DNA from: Rothia sp. (in: high G+C Gram-positive bacteria) | GTDB lineage: Bacteria > Actinomycetota > Actinomycetes > Actinomycetales > Micrococcaceae | NCBI GenBank assembly: GCA_030524105.1 | Contig: JAUNHE010000001.1 | Coordinates: 62,001-126,000, forward strand | Reading direction: 5' to 3' | Length of the DNA: 64,000 bases | Shown: in pieces, positions 39,367 to 48,291 of the stretch | Numbering within the stretch: position 1 is the stretch's first letter | Layout: every line of letters begins with the position of its first letter | Program-made: the position numbers and the translations under genes | Notes under the pieces: generated by a model | The model's input: only the letters and a program-made list of their open reading frames with translations | Told to the model about the DNA's origin: nothing | The model's database searches: none

Positions 39367-40449
39367 TTATTGCCGCTGATTACCAAAAATAATGTCATCC
39401 CAACTGGGAACAGAAGCGCGTTTAGCTTTTTGGGTCGAGCGTTGAGGTTTTTGGCTCTGGCCAGCCTCTTGCTGGCTTTGCTGGCTGGGCAAGGAGTCTT
39501 GCCCCTGCTCCTGCTGCTGGCTTCTTGCTGCTGAAGGGGCTGGAATTGGACCGGTTTCCAAGGATTCGGGGGTAAAACCCAAACCAGCCTGCTCGGGACC
39601 GCGTCGAGCTCGTTCCAGCAGATCTGCCAGTTTACGCTCACGGGCAGAGCTGATTTTTTGATCCCCCCTACGGCTGGCAAGTTCTTCAAGAAGACGGTCT
39701 TGAGCTGTTGTCTTGTTGGGCTGAACAGCCTTAATGGTGGGGGTGTGCGTTTTTTCTGCCGCTTCAGAAACAAGGGGCAGCCGTTCTGTGGGGGTGGGCT
39801 CGTTGGCTCCGATTCCCGGTAAAGGGGCGTCCGTGCTGTGATCGCGGCCCATCAAAAAGTAGGCTGCCTCATTGGAGGCATAGATACTCTGGTTGGCTGG
39901 GTTATAGGACCAGCGGGCCGGAAAAACAATTCCGCGGGGGATGGCGGCTTTCATCTGCTCAGTCAGATCAAAGTCCAAACTAATAGTCCACTGCCCAGAT
40001 TCTTGCTGAAAGGTGTTCCAATCCGGCTGGGCCTGTGAAAACTTATATTTTTTAGCGACACGAATAATATGCTCTTCCAAGGGGAGGGCACTAGCATCGC
40101 TGCTTCTTCCGGTGTGCGATTGTGAGATAAGCAGGCTGCGGGCCACGTTAATAATGTTGGCTCGTTCTGCAACAATGGGCCACTCATAGCGGCGCACCCT
40201 GTCGGCATCCCAGCCGGATTCAGCAACAATCTCTTCTACTGTTGCCCCCTGCCTAAACCTGGATTGTATATCTCGGGGGCCAAAGTCACTCATCTTGAGT
40301 CGTTCGCGGGCAGGCTGGATTTTTCGAGCCCTACTGATGCTAGCCCGCAGCTCCTGGTCAATTTGTAGGCTAAATTGTGAGCCTTCTGCCGACTCAAGAA
40401 CAAGGTGTTCACCATCGTCGTGAATACCTGCCAGATGCAGTTCAAGCAT
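39367..40449 (-). CDS. sepH: Septation protein SepH (DUF3071)
   Basis: A cell division protein that in Streptomyces and mycobacteria binds FtsZ and promotes its assembly. The N-terminal domain is conserved: LAGIHDDGEHLVLESAEGSQFSLQID, then RLKMSDFGPRDIQSRFRQGATVEEIVAESGWDADRVRRYEWPIVAERANII with a helix-turn-helix-like segment. The C-terminal half is Gln/Ser-rich and disordered, ending in a short basic stretch (KRASVPSWDDIIFG), also a family trait. ATG 40449 follows CAGGAGATCAC. It begins the conserved block that continues with DUF4193 and dut on the other strand. Confidence 0.93.
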   Translation of the reverse strand: MLELHLAGIHDDGEHLVLESAEGSQFSLQIDQELRASISRARKIQPARERLKMSDFGPRDIQSRFRQGATVEEIVAESGWDADRVRRYEWPIVAERANIINVARSLLISQSHTGRSSDASALPLEEHIIRVAKKYKFSQAQPDWNTFQQESGQWTISLDFDLTEQMKAAIPRGIVFPARWSYNPANQSIYASNEAAYFLMGRDHSTDAPLPGIGANEPTPTERLPLVSEAAEKTHTPTIKAVQPNKTTAQDRLLEELASRRGDQKISSARERKLADLLERARRGPEQAGLGFTPESLETGPIPAPSAARSQQQEQGQDSLPSQQSQQEAGQSQKPQRSTQKAKRASVPSWDDIIFGNQRQ

Positions 40450-40898
40450 GTGATCTCCTGTTTTAGCTGAGTGACTCTTGCTGATAAACCTTATAGAAAA
40501 GACTAGCGCGAATAGGTAAAAATGGGGTAATTTACCCCAGTAATGCTGGGATTTGCTGCAAAATATTGCTGCGGGCCGGGGTTTTCCCCGGCTATCTCGG
40601 GTCTTATTCTTTATTGGTTATATCAACCATTCAAGATCAAGAACTGTTTTTAAAGGAGCTGCAAACGGGGCAATAACGTGGATAAAATTATGCTGAGAAC
40701 ATAAAGTTTTGGGCATCTGAAATTATTTATCGGGTTGCACTTGCAAGATTTCATATTTTAGTGAAAAATGCTACGCGTTACCGTCACGACTACAGGTATT
40801 GCTACGGAGGGTCATGCGGTGGCAAACTTGTCCCACAAGCCGCACACCTGCCCAGATAATTCGGGCAGTGTGCAAGACACACGGAGCGTGAGAGTACC
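40450..40898. promoter_or_regulatory. Divergent intergenic region between sepH and the DUF4193 gene
   Basis: 449 bases, AT-rich in the first two thirds, no credible gene. It must hold both divergent promoters. Near the DUF4193 start a bulged hairpin pairs GCACACCTGCCC (40841-40852) with GGGCAGTGTGC (40863-40873), and just before it CTTGT-CCC-ACAAG forms another small hairpin inside a GCGG/CCGC clamp. These suggest a structured 5' leader. Confidence 0.45.
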
Positions 40899-41198
40899 TT
40901 GGCTACTGACTATGATGCACCCCGCAAGCAGGACGAAGAAAATAACGAAGAATCCATTGAAGAACTTAATGCACACCGGTCCGAAATGCAGTCAGGCGCA
41001 GTTGACGAAGACGAAAATGCTGCCGCAGAAAGTTTTGAGCTGCCCGGTGCAGATTTATCGAACGAAGAACTAAACGTAGTGGTGCTGCCAGCCCAAGAGG
41101 ATGAGTTTACCTGTGCCTCCTGTTTCTTGGTAAGGCACCGTTCTCAGATTGCTCGGGAGGAAGGCAACCTTAAATACTGCCTCGAATGCGAAGGCTAG
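40899..41198 (+). CDS. DUF4193 protein with C-terminal zinc ribbon
   Basis: A 99-residue actinobacterial protein: MATDYDAPRKQDEEN at the start, an acidic middle, and a C-terminal CASCFLVRHRSQIAREEGNLKYCLECEG with two C-x2-C pairs likely binding zinc. The function is unknown, but the family is nearly universal in actinobacteria. The start is TTG 40899, reading the conserved ATDYD, with GGAG/GAGAG upstream. It ends in a clear intrinsic terminator. Confidence 0.92.
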   Translation: MATDYDAPRKQDEENNEESIEELNAHRSEMQSGAVDEDENAAAESFELPGADLSNEELNVVVLPAQEDEFTCASCFLVRHRSQIAREEGNLKYCLECEG

Positions 41199-41245
41199 GC
41201 TGCTAGCCCGCCAGCTTAAGAGTTCTTCTTGTATGTTAAAGCGAT

Positions 41246-41281
41246 AAGCTTCGATTCACCGCTGGGAATCGAAGCTTTTTT
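41246..41281 (+). terminator. Intrinsic terminator after the DUF4193 gene
   Basis: A perfect 12-bp stem pairs AAGCTTCGATTC (41246-41257) with GAATCGAAGCTT (41266-41277), loop of 8, followed directly by TTTTTT ending at 41281. Confidence 0.93.
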
Positions 41282-41300
41282 GCTGGGCTTGCTACCTTGA

Positions 41301-41792
41301 TTAGGCCTGAGGAGGCTGGGCCGGGTTGGCAGAATCCTGGTTAAGAAGCTGCGCAATTTTTTCTGGATGCCTGCTTGAGGCGATCCAATAAGGGGTTGGA
41401 TCAGCCGGGTCGGTAATCTCAATACGCACCTTAGGACCGATCCAGCCACGAAAACACATAAAGGCTCTACCATCAAGTTCTGGTCCAGCAGCTATTCTTG
41501 CTTCTTCACCACGAAAGGCTTGGGCCAGACCAAGATACTTTCGTTCGATTTGTGCCCGGCCAAGGCGTAGCAGCTGCGGGGTAATCTCAATAACCGGCGA
41601 GCTGCTGTAGAGAATAATGCCGGCTAGGGCTGCAACAACAATAGCTGCGATAACACCAATAGGAATGGCAATGGGCGCCCCTACAAAAAATGAGGCCAGA
41701 CCGGCTCCTAATACTATGAGCCACATACCGGGCCCCGGTGAAAGCCGCTCCCGGTAAACGATGGAGTGAGACTGTTCGTCTGCTGTCTTCAT
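41301..41792 (-). CDS. DUF3093 membrane protein
   Basis: A 163-residue protein with two adjacent membrane helices (about 22-42 and 43-65), then a soluble domain ITPQLLRLGRAQIERKYLGLAQAF, GRAFMCFRGWIGPKVRIEITDPADPTPYWIASSRHPEKIAQLL. This is the DUF3093 family, found between the DUF4193 gene and dut in actinobacteria; function unknown. ATG 41792 follows GCAGGGG. Confidence 0.9.
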   Translation of the reverse strand: MKTADEQSHSIVYRERLSPGPGMWLIVLGAGLASFFVGAPIAIPIGVIAAIVVAALAGIILYSSSPVIEITPQLLRLGRAQIERKYLGLAQAFRGEEARIAAGPELDGRAFMCFRGWIGPKVRIEITDPADPTPYWIASSRHPEKIAQLLNQDSANPAQPPQA

Positions 41793-41988
41793 AAATACAG
41801 ACCCCTGCTGTCTTTTTGTGAAAAACTCAAAACTGGCTTGCCAGCATAGATGGATACGTCCAAAACTATTCTAGTGGGCTGAGGCAGCCGCTGCTGTAAG
41901 CGTGTTGCAGCCTGTAGCTGGGTGTCAGTGAATTCCCTGCAAGTGATAGGCCACAGTACGGCCTACGTAGGGCCGGCAATCTAGTACA

Positions 41989-42444
41989 GTGAAGATTGTG
42001 ACTGATCAGATTAAGCTACCTATTAAAATGCTCGACCCAGGCCTAGAGCCCCTTTCTTACGCTCAGCAAGGGGATGCCGGTGCCGATTTACGTTCTACTA
42101 TTGACTGCCAGATTGGTCCTGGCCAGCGTGTTCTTATTCCTACCGGTGTGGCTATTGCCCTGCCTGCCGGTTATGTGGGTTTGGTACACCCACGGTCGGG
42201 TTTGGCCGTCAAACACGGTATTACCCTGGTTAATACTCCCGGGACTATTGATTCAGGCTACCGGGGAGAAATTAAAGTTTGCCTGCTTAATACCGATAGG
42301 GAACGGACTTTTACCGTCAACCGCTCCGATCGTATTGCCCAGCTTGTTATTCAGTCTTATACTCAAGCGCAGTTTATGGTCACTGACCAGCTGCCTGATT
42401 CTGCTAGGGGAGAAGCAGGCTTTGGTTCTACGGGGGTGCACTAG
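41989..42444 (+). CDS. dut: dUTP diphosphatase
   Basis: Hydrolyses dUTP to dUMP, keeping uracil out of DNA and feeding dTMP synthesis; a cytosolic trimer. All five motifs are seen in 151 residues: GDAGADLRS, PTGVAIALPAGYVGLVHPRSGLAVKHG (motifs 2-3), NTPGTIDSGYRGEI with the catalytic Asp, NRSDRIAQLVIQ, and the C-terminal RGEAGFGSTG that closes the site. Start GTG 41989 or in-frame GTG 41998; neither has a clear ribosome site. Confidence 0.96.
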   Translation: MKIVTDQIKLPIKMLDPGLEPLSYAQQGDAGADLRSTIDCQIGPGQRVLIPTGVAIALPAGYVGLVHPRSGLAVKHGITLVNTPGTIDSGYRGEIKVCLLNTDRERTFTVNRSDRIAQLVIQSYTQAQFMVTDQLPDSARGEAGFGSTGVH

Positions 42445-42504
42445 CTTCCCCTAGAACACGTGGATCCATTCTTTAAAATACGTAACTGAGGGAAAGAGAG
42501 AATA

Positions 42505-43362
42505 ATGTTTGGTCTCGGTAAAAAAAAGAAAACTAAAAAATCGGCAGACTCCCAGACTACCCAGGCAGTAGAAGAAGTAATCGACTCTCCTCACGCACAG
42601 AAATGGACAAAACAGGAAGATCTCTATCCGGTAAGTACCGGTTACGGTGACTTCTCTAGAGACAAGGGCCCCTGGGATGAGTCTGAAATCTCCGCTGATG
42701 AGGATTACCTGGACTTTGGCTCACTGCGGGTTAAAATGCGTGACGGCTTAAACGTACGGCTAGAAATTGAGCAAAAAAATAAGCAGCTGGTGGCCGTTAC
42801 CCTGATGCAGGGCCAAAGTAGTTTGCAGGTGCAGGCCTTTGCCGCCCCCAAACGGGCGGGTATTTGGGATGAGCTGCGCCGCGAAATTGCTAGCTCTGTG
42901 CGTGAGCAAGGGGGATCGGTAGAGCTGCGGGACGGCAGACTGGGACGGGAGATGATCTCCAAGCTACCTGCTCACACCAAGGACGGGCGTAAGGGCTTTC
43001 GGGTAGCCCGGTTTGTAGGAGTGGACGGACCCCGCTGGTTTTTGCGGGGAGTATTTTCTGGCGATGCAGCCCTTAAACCTGAAGCTGCAGCCCAAATGGA
43101 AGAAATTTTTTGCAGCATCGTAGTGGTGCGCGGGGAAGAACCCAAAGCGCCACGAGACCTACTGCCTATGCGGGCGCCGGGGGCGATCGGTGAACACCTG
43201 GCCCAGACTCAGAATCAGACTCAGACGCAGGGCCAGAACCAGAAGCAGGCAGCAAATGCCGGCCAGAGCAGCGGCCCTCAGCAGCACAATTCTCAGCCTC
43301 AGCAGCGGCAGGAAAAGTTAGAAATGCCCCGCCGCGGCCCAGAAATTACCGAAATTCGTTAA
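42505..43362 (+). CDS. DUF3710 protein
   Basis: A 285-residue actinobacterial protein of unknown function. A Lys-rich start (MFGLGKKKKTKKS) is followed by GPWDESEI, LDFGSLRVKMRDGLNVRLEIEQ, a middle domain with QAFAAPKRAGIWDELRREIASSVREQGG and VGVDGPRWFLRGVFSG, then a Gln/Asn-rich tail of about 60 residues and MPRRGPEITEIR. It is always near dut. ATG 42505 follows GGAAAGAGAG. It is 4 bases from the next gene. Confidence 0.92.
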   Translation: MFGLGKKKKTKKSADSQTTQAVEEVIDSPHAQKWTKQEDLYPVSTGYGDFSRDKGPWDESEISADEDYLDFGSLRVKMRDGLNVRLEIEQKNKQLVAVTLMQGQSSLQVQAFAAPKRAGIWDELRREIASSVREQGGSVELRDGRLGREMISKLPAHTKDGRKGFRVARFVGVDGPRWFLRGVFSGDAALKPEAAAQMEEIFCSIVVVRGEEPKAPRDLLPMRAPGAIGEHLAQTQNQTQTQGQNQKQAANAGQSSGPQQHNSQPQQRQEKLEMPRRGPEITEIR

Positions 43363-43366
43363 TTGT

Positions 43367-43894
43367 ATGGAAGACGGATTACTCCCTAGCCGGCAGCAGC
43401 GAGTACGCCTAGAAAGTTATCCTTCCCGTTTGCGGGCTAGGATTGCTGGACGGGTGCTTCAGGTTAGTTTTTCTGCCCCCGGTCAACCTGCCCGATACGA
43501 AGCGGTTCTTGAGGTGGATAAGTCCCGGCCTCTGGCTCCGGTCAGTGTCCATGCACTGAGCGCAATCCCGGTGGTGGAAGTCATTGGTGATGACATGGAC
43601 GATCAAGCAGAAGTAGCGGCAGATTCTGATCAGGATGAAACGGACGATTCGGCTGGCGACCAGGTCTTTCCCCAGTATCGGGTGCACCAGGCTGCCACCC
43701 GGCCAGCTCCGCTTTACCCCGAATACCCACCCCTAGCCTCAGGGGAGCGAGTTCACCTGATATGGCAAGGTCAGAAGTATGTTTCTGGTATCATTGCTGG
43801 GACTTATTTACGGTGCAGCGGTATGCTTTCGCTGTACCGAAAACCAGCTAGAATCTATAACCCGCGATACGAGATCATCCCTCATCGCTCTTAA
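43367..43894 (+). CDS. OB-fold-like nucleic-acid-binding protein
   Basis: A 175-residue protein. The C-terminal part, GERVHLIWQGQKYVSGIIAGTYLRCSGMLS, then ARIYNPRYEI, matches the pattern of the OB-fold proteins found between DUF3710 and DUF3159 genes in actinobacteria. The N-terminal part (RIAGRVLQVSFSAPGQPARYEAVLEVD) fits an extra strand-rich domain, and an acidic insert separates the two. The family call rests partly on position. It starts 4 bases after the DUF3710 stop, so coupled translation is likely. Confidence 0.78.
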   Translation: MEDGLLPSRQQRVRLESYPSRLRARIAGRVLQVSFSAPGQPARYEAVLEVDKSRPLAPVSVHALSAIPVVEVIGDDMDDQAEVAADSDQDETDDSAGDQVFPQYRVHQAATRPAPLYPEYPPLASGERVHLIWQGQKYVSGIIAGTYLRCSGMLSLYRKPARIYNPRYEIIPHRS

Positions 43895-43930
43895 GGAGGC
43901 GGTGGCGGCCAAAAGAATGAGGTAGTTTCT

Positions 43931-44668
43931 GTGTCAGATCACAGTCAAGAGCAGTCTGAGGCTGCAGATCAGTCAGAGCCTTCCGGCCAACCTCAGTCCC
44001 TGGGAGAAGCTTTCTCTCAGGCCGGGGCAAAGTTGCGGCGGCGTGAAAACGGTGAAGTTGACGTGCTGCATGCGGTGGGCGGCTGGCGGGGTGTCTGCGA
44101 AGCCTTACTGCCGGGCCTACTTTTTCTGACTGTCTTTTTGCTGACTAACCAGCTTTACCTTTCCCTGCTAACGGCTGCGGCTTTTGCCCTGGTCTTTGCC
44201 CTGATCCGTCTGATCCAGCGGGGATCTTTGGTCCAGTCCATCTCTGGTTTTGTGGGTGTGCTTATTTGCGCCGTCGTTTCCTTACGTAGCGGGCAGGCAG
44301 CAGATTTTTATGTGCCCGGACTGTGGATTAATGCTGGGTATGGATTAGGGATTCTTTTATCTATCCTGTTCCGTTTTCCGGTACTGGGTTTTATTTATGG
44401 TTTTATCCGCGGTGAATCAGAAAGCTGGCGTAAGGACCGCCAGCGATTTCGAGCTTATCGGGCTGCCACCTGGGTTTTGTTTGGCATGTTTGCCCTGCGT
44501 TTAGCGGTTCAGCTGCCTTTGTACCTGGCAGATAACGTAGCTATGCTGGGCACAGCCCGCCTGCTGATGGGCACCCCACTTTATGCAGCCGTACTGTGGC
44601 TGACCTGGATGATGAGCCGTCAAGCGGCAGGTGAGCGGCAAGAAGACAAACCAGCTAACCTTACTTAG
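43931..44668 (+). CDS. DUF3159 membrane protein
   Basis: A 245-residue integral membrane protein of the DUF3159 family. After a polar N-terminus of about 50 residues (GGWRGVCEALLPGLLFLTVFLLT opens the domain) there are five to six helices (about 57-75, 77-95, 100-118, 135-155, 175-193, 203-225). The function is unknown. GTG 43931 is the start. It ends 4 bases into the end of the convergent trkA gene. Last gene of the dut-DUF3710-OB-DUF3159 run. Confidence 0.92.
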   Translation: MSDHSQEQSEAADQSEPSGQPQSLGEAFSQAGAKLRRRENGEVDVLHAVGGWRGVCEALLPGLLFLTVFLLTNQLYLSLLTAAAFALVFALIRLIQRGSLVQSISGFVGVLICAVVSLRSGQAADFYVPGLWINAGYGLGILLSILFRFPVLGFIYGFIRGESESWRKDRQRFRAYRAATWVLFGMFALRLAVQLPLYLADNVAMLGTARLLMGTPLYAAVLWLTWMMSRQAAGERQEDKPANLT

Positions 44669-45318
44669 CTGAAGAGATCCTTAATATCGTCCTGGCCCTC
44701 GGGCGTGGTAATAAAGAAAAGTTCATCTTGGCCTTCAATGGATTCGTCCATAGAAGGAGTGATGGGAATGCCGTCCCGAAGAATTGCCGTCAAGGTGGTG
44801 TCAAGGGGCCACTGGATAGCGCTGATAGTGTGACCAATAATGGGATGCTGCTCGGGTACGGTGTATTCGACCAGGACAGCACCACCTGCCTGTAACTGTA
44901 GCAGGGGAACAACATCGCCAACCTCTACAGCTTCCTCCACCAGGGCTGTCATAAGCCGTGGGGTGGAAACGGCAACATCAACTCCCCAGGAGTCATCAAA
45001 GAGCCACTCATTTTTTGGGTTATTAACCCTAGCTACCGTGCGAGGAACGCCAAATTCTGAGCGGGCTAACAAAGAAACTACCAGGTTAGCTTTGTCGTCT
45101 CCGGTGGCAGCAACAATAACATCCGAGTTCTCTGGTTTGGCCCGTCGAAAGATAGCTAGCTCGCAGGCGTCTCCAATAATCCAGTGAGCACCCTTTAAAT
45201 CGCTGCGGCTGATGGCTTCAATTTTGCGGTCAATAACCGTTACTTCGTGACCATTAGCTAGGAGCTCGCGGGCAATGGAGGATCCTACCGAGCCTGCCCC
45301 AATAATCAAAACAAACAT
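44665..45318 (-). CDS. TrkA-type potassium channel regulator (second of two)
   Basis: A cytosolic gating subunit for a Trk/Ktr potassium transporter. In 217 residues: RCK_N domain with the nucleotide-binding GAGSVGSSIARELLANGHEVTVIDR, the acidic end of strand 2, and ATGDDKANLVVSLLAR. An RCK_C domain (about 135-215) follows. ATG 45318 follows AGGAAGATAG. It is 6 bases downstream of the first trkA gene, the actinobacterial CeoB/CeoC pair. No Trk membrane subunit is in the window; the adjacent APC transporter is the conserved neighbour. Confidence 0.93.
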   Translation of the reverse strand: MFVLIIGAGSVGSSIARELLANGHEVTVIDRKIEAISRSDLKGAHWIIGDACELAIFRRAKPENSDVIVAATGDDKANLVVSLLARSEFGVPRTVARVNNPKNEWLFDDSWGVDVAVSTPRLMTALVEEAVEVGDVVPLLQLQAGGAVLVEYTVPEQHPIIGHTISAIQWPLDTTLTAILRDGIPITPSMDESIEGQDELFFITTPEGQDDIKDLFS

Positions 45319-45324
45319 GGCTAC

Positions 45325-46017
45325 CTATCTTCCTGGAGGGGTTGTCTCAGCAGAGTCGGTCGGTGCCGCAGCAAGGATCCTTGAAATCTCTGCAATTTCT
45401 TCTGTACGCATCATGGCGTGCACAATATCGCCCTGCTGATAGCTGGTTTCTGGTCCCGGCAGCACACCTTCACCAAACCGGGTCAAATAGGCTACGCGTA
45501 CCCCGGCAGCCTGTTCAATTTCTGTCAGAGCCCTTCCAGCCCAGTCGTCATTGAGCTGCAGTTCAGCTAGCATCAGCCGGCCCGAGGCCTCCCGGTAGTC
45601 TCCAGACATGGTCTGTTCTGGTAGGATCCTGCGCAAAACCTGGTCAGTGGACCAGCGGACAGCGGCAACAGTAGGAATACCTAGCCGCTGGTAAAACTCG
45701 GCTCGATTGGGGTCGTAAATTCGGGCTACCACGTGGGCCACTTTAAAGGTCTCGCGGGCTACCCTAGAAGCAATGATATTTGAGTTGTCACCAGAAGAAA
45801 CGGCGGCAAAAGCGTAGGCCTCTTCAATGCCTGCCCGCTTGAGAGTATCTTTATCAAAGCCTAACCCGGTTACCTTTTTACCCGAAAAATCTCGCCTAAG
45901 GTGGCGAAAAGCATGTTCCTGCTGATCAATAACGGCAACGGAATGACCAGAATCTTCCAAGGTATGGGCAAGCATGACCCCCACACGGCCTGCTCCCATA
46001 ATGACAAAGTGTGGCAT
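45325..46017 (-). CDS. TrkA-type potassium channel regulator (first of two)
   Basis: Partner of the next gene. RCK_N domain: MPHFVIMGAGRVGVMLAHTLEDSGHSVAVIDQ, then SGDNSNIIASRVARE. The RCK_C domain has VRVAYLTRFGEGVLPGPETSYQQGDIVHAMM. ATG 46017 is preferred because AAGGAG lies 9 bases upstream and the conserved start MPHFVIMGAGRVG follows; an in-frame start at 46062 would add 15 non-conserved residues. It is about 230 residues long. It is divergent from the APC transporter with a structured leader. Confidence 0.93.
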   Translation of the reverse strand: MPHFVIMGAGRVGVMLAHTLEDSGHSVAVIDQQEHAFRHLRRDFSGKKVTGLGFDKDTLKRAGIEEAYAFAAVSSGDNSNIIASRVARETFKVAHVVARIYDPNRAEFYQRLGIPTVAAVRWSTDQVLRRILPEQTMSGDYREASGRLMLAELQLNDDWAGRALTEIEQAAGVRVAYLTRFGEGVLPGPETSYQQGDIVHAMMRTEEIAEISRILAAAPTDSAETTPPGR

Positions 46018-46097
46018 CTCTAGAACTCCTTCACCCTTAGTTTTAACCTGTCCTTGGCCCACATCAAAGGTAAAGACACGCTTGTAGAGGCCTAGTC

Positions 46098-46127
46098 AAA
46101 AGTGTGCGGCCCGCCTAGGCTGCACAC
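46098..46127 (-). terminator. Terminator-like hairpin in the leader of the trkA pair
   Basis: On the minus strand, GTGTGC (46127-46122) pairs with GCACAC (46107-46102), with further GC pairing inside, followed by TTTT (46101-46098). It lies 80 bases upstream of the trkA start, with no minus-strand gene before it. It could be an attenuator acting on trkA, or just close transcription that began in the divergent promoter region. Confidence 0.4.
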
Positions 46128-46290
46128 CCCTGAATAAAATATCTCATACTCCTAGCCTAGGCCCTAGTGGTCCCCAAGGGCTAGCAGACCGGCTTAAGCA
46201 GACTAAGGAGCTGCTTATTCTGGTCAAATATCACGGTATGTTAGGCCAGGTCACTGTTGTTCACCGGAAAATAGGACTACGGTAAAGGCT

Positions 46291-48291
46291 GTGAAGAAAG
46301 TTTTTGCACAGCTCGGGAACGTGATACTGGGATCACCGGCTCATCGCCTTAACTTAACTTCGTACACTTTACCTAGGCGGCAGGCTCTTGCCTTATTTGG
46401 TGCTGACGGCATTTCCTCTGTTGCCTATGCTCCCGACGAGATTATACTCATGCTTGCCGTGGCAGGTACTGCCGGTCTGGTTTACTCCTTTTGGGTAGCT
46501 CTAGGTATTGCCCTGATTCTTGTGCTGGTGGTAGCAACCTATCGTTATAACATTGCCCATATTGCCCAGCAGGGAGATTTTCTGCTGGTTGACCGTCGGT
46601 TAGGGCCTGGGGCGGGCATGACGCTGGGGGCAGCTTCTATGCTTGATTTTTTGCTTACCTTAGCTGTCAGCACGGCAGCGGCAGCCGGCTACCTGCTGGC
46701 AGTCTTTCCTGAGCTGACCGGCTACGAGCGGCCTGTAGCCATGCTTCTTCTTGTCTTGGTAGCGCTCTTAAGCCTGCGCGGACTCAAACTGATGGGTAAG
46801 CTAGCGCAACTACCCACCTACGTCTTCTTAGCCCTGCTCCTTGTCATGGTTTTGATGGCAATGATCAGCCAGCAGCAGGGGCAATTGCCTAGGGCGCAAA
46901 GCAGCTTCTACACCTTAGCACCGCTTGCTTCCTTTGAAGACAGCCTGACGGGTTTAGGTTTGTTGATGCTACTGGCTAGAGCTTTTTCTTCCGGTGCTGT
47001 TGCCCTTACCGGGGTTTCGGCCATGAGTAATTCGGTTAGATTTTTTAGGCAGCCACAAAAAGCTAAAGCAAGTAGCACACTCATTGCTAGCGGCCTTATT
47101 TCTGCCGCTTTGCTCCTTGCCGTGGTGTATTTGGTTACTGCTACCGGTGCCCAGGTGGCCTGGGATCCTCAACGGCAACTTTTAGTGGCCGGAGAACCTG
47201 TTGGCAAAGATTTTTTTCAAAAGCCCCTGCTCTACCAGGTTGCTGAGACCGTCTTTGCTGGTCCTCTTCTGCCAGCCCTGCTAGCCTTGGCAACTGTTGG
47301 AGTTCTGCTCATGGCGGCAGTCAATGCCTGCCTGGGATTTCCGGTTTTGACCAGCACTATAGCTGAGCGCGGTTACTTACCTACACAGATGAGCGCTCGC
47401 CGGTCTGTCCGCCTTTACGGCGGCTCAATCCTTTTGCTGACTTGTGCTGCCATGCTGCTACTGCTGGTCTATGGCAGTAATGTTAACGCCTTAATTCAGC
47501 TTTATATCGTGGGTGTTTTTACCTCCATGCTGCTCACCCAAAGTGCTGTGGCCCGCTACCGGCAGCGCCAGCTTCGGCTAACTTTAGACTGGAATAAACG
47601 CCGCACAATTATTCGGGACCTGCTGGTGACCTGGCTGGGCCTGGCCGCAACTTTTTTATCATTGAGCATTGTTGTACTGACTAAGTTTTCTCAGGGAGCC
47701 TGGCTGAGCGTCCTGCTGATTGTGCTGACAGTTATGCTCATGCGAACGGTAGAGGAGCACTATAGGCAGGTGGATCGGGACTTGGAGTTAGAAATGACAG
47801 ATGAGGCTTTAGCAGCTGCTCGGCGGCTACCGCCTCGGGTGCATGCGGTGGTTTACGTTCCCAGAGTCCGTAAACCGGTGGTGCGTGCTTTAGCTTATGC
47901 CAGAGCTTCGCGCCCCTCGAGCATAGAAGCCGTGGCAGTAAACGTGCTGGCCGAAGAAACAAAGCAAACTATTAGCCGCTGGGAGAAACTGGGTGTTCCG
48001 GTTGGTCTCACCGTGCTTGATGCCCCTTACCGGGACGGTGTAACGCCTTTTATCGATTATATTCGCCGCAAAAAAGCAGCTGCGCCACGGGACCTGCTGG
48101 TGATTTATCTACCGGAGTACGTTGTTAAGCACTGGTGGAGCCAGCTTTTACATCGCAGGACGGTACACCTTATGGCTGGCAGGCTACGGCGGGAACCTGG
48201 GGTTATGCTTGCCAGTGTTCCCTGGTACCTTGGCCAGGAGGAGACAGACTTAGGCAAGCAAGAGGTACAGAGGGAGCGGGGCAATGGCTAA
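46291..48291 (+). CDS. APC-superfamily amino acid/cation permease
   Basis: A 666-residue transporter with about 12 membrane helices (about 28-490) and a C-terminal cytoplasmic domain of about 165 residues with a USP/Rossmann-like pattern (RVHAVVYVPRVRKPVVRALAYA, DLLVIYLPEYVV). The start is GSPAHRLNLTSYTLPRRQALALFGADGISSVAYAPDEI, the usual opening of the actinobacterial APC proteins paired with TrkA. A potassium substrate has been proposed for relatives; I cannot fix it here. Start GTG 46291. Its end overlaps the next gene by 8 bases. Confidence 0.85.
   Translation: MKKVFAQLGNVILGSPAHRLNLTSYTLPRRQALALFGADGISSVAYAPDEIILMLAVAGTAGLVYSFWVALGIALILVLVVATYRYNIAHIAQQGDFLLVDRRLGPGAGMTLGAASMLDFLLTLAVSTAAAAGYLLAVFPELTGYERPVAMLLLVLVALLSLRGLKLMGKLAQLPTYVFLALLLVMVLMAMISQQQGQLPRAQSSFYTLAPLASFEDSLTGLGLLMLLARAFSSGAVALTGVSAMSNSVRFFRQPQKAKASSTLIASGLISAALLLAVVYLVTATGAQVAWDPQRQLLVAGEPVGKDFFQKPLLYQVAETVFAGPLLPALLALATVGVLLMAAVNACLGFPVLTSTIAERGYLPTQMSARRSVRLYGGSILLLTCAAMLLLLVYGSNVNALIQLYIVGVFTSMLLTQSAVARYRQRQLRLTLDWNKRRTIIRDLLVTWLGLAATFLSLSIVVLTKFSQGAWLSVLLIVLTVMLMRTVEEHYRQVDRDLELEMTDEALAAARRLPPRVHAVVYVPRVRKPVVRALAYARASRPSSIEAVAVNVLAEETKQTISRWEKLGVPVGLTVLDAPYRDGVTPFIDYIRRKKAAAPRDLLVIYLPEYVVKHWWSQLLHRRTVHLMAGRLRREPGVMLASVPWYLGQEETDLGKQEVQRERGNG

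Noticed and set aside
46081-46290. c-di-AMP (ydaO) riboswitch upstream of trkA
   Set aside because: I could not find the conserved core; only a terminator-like hairpin is supported.
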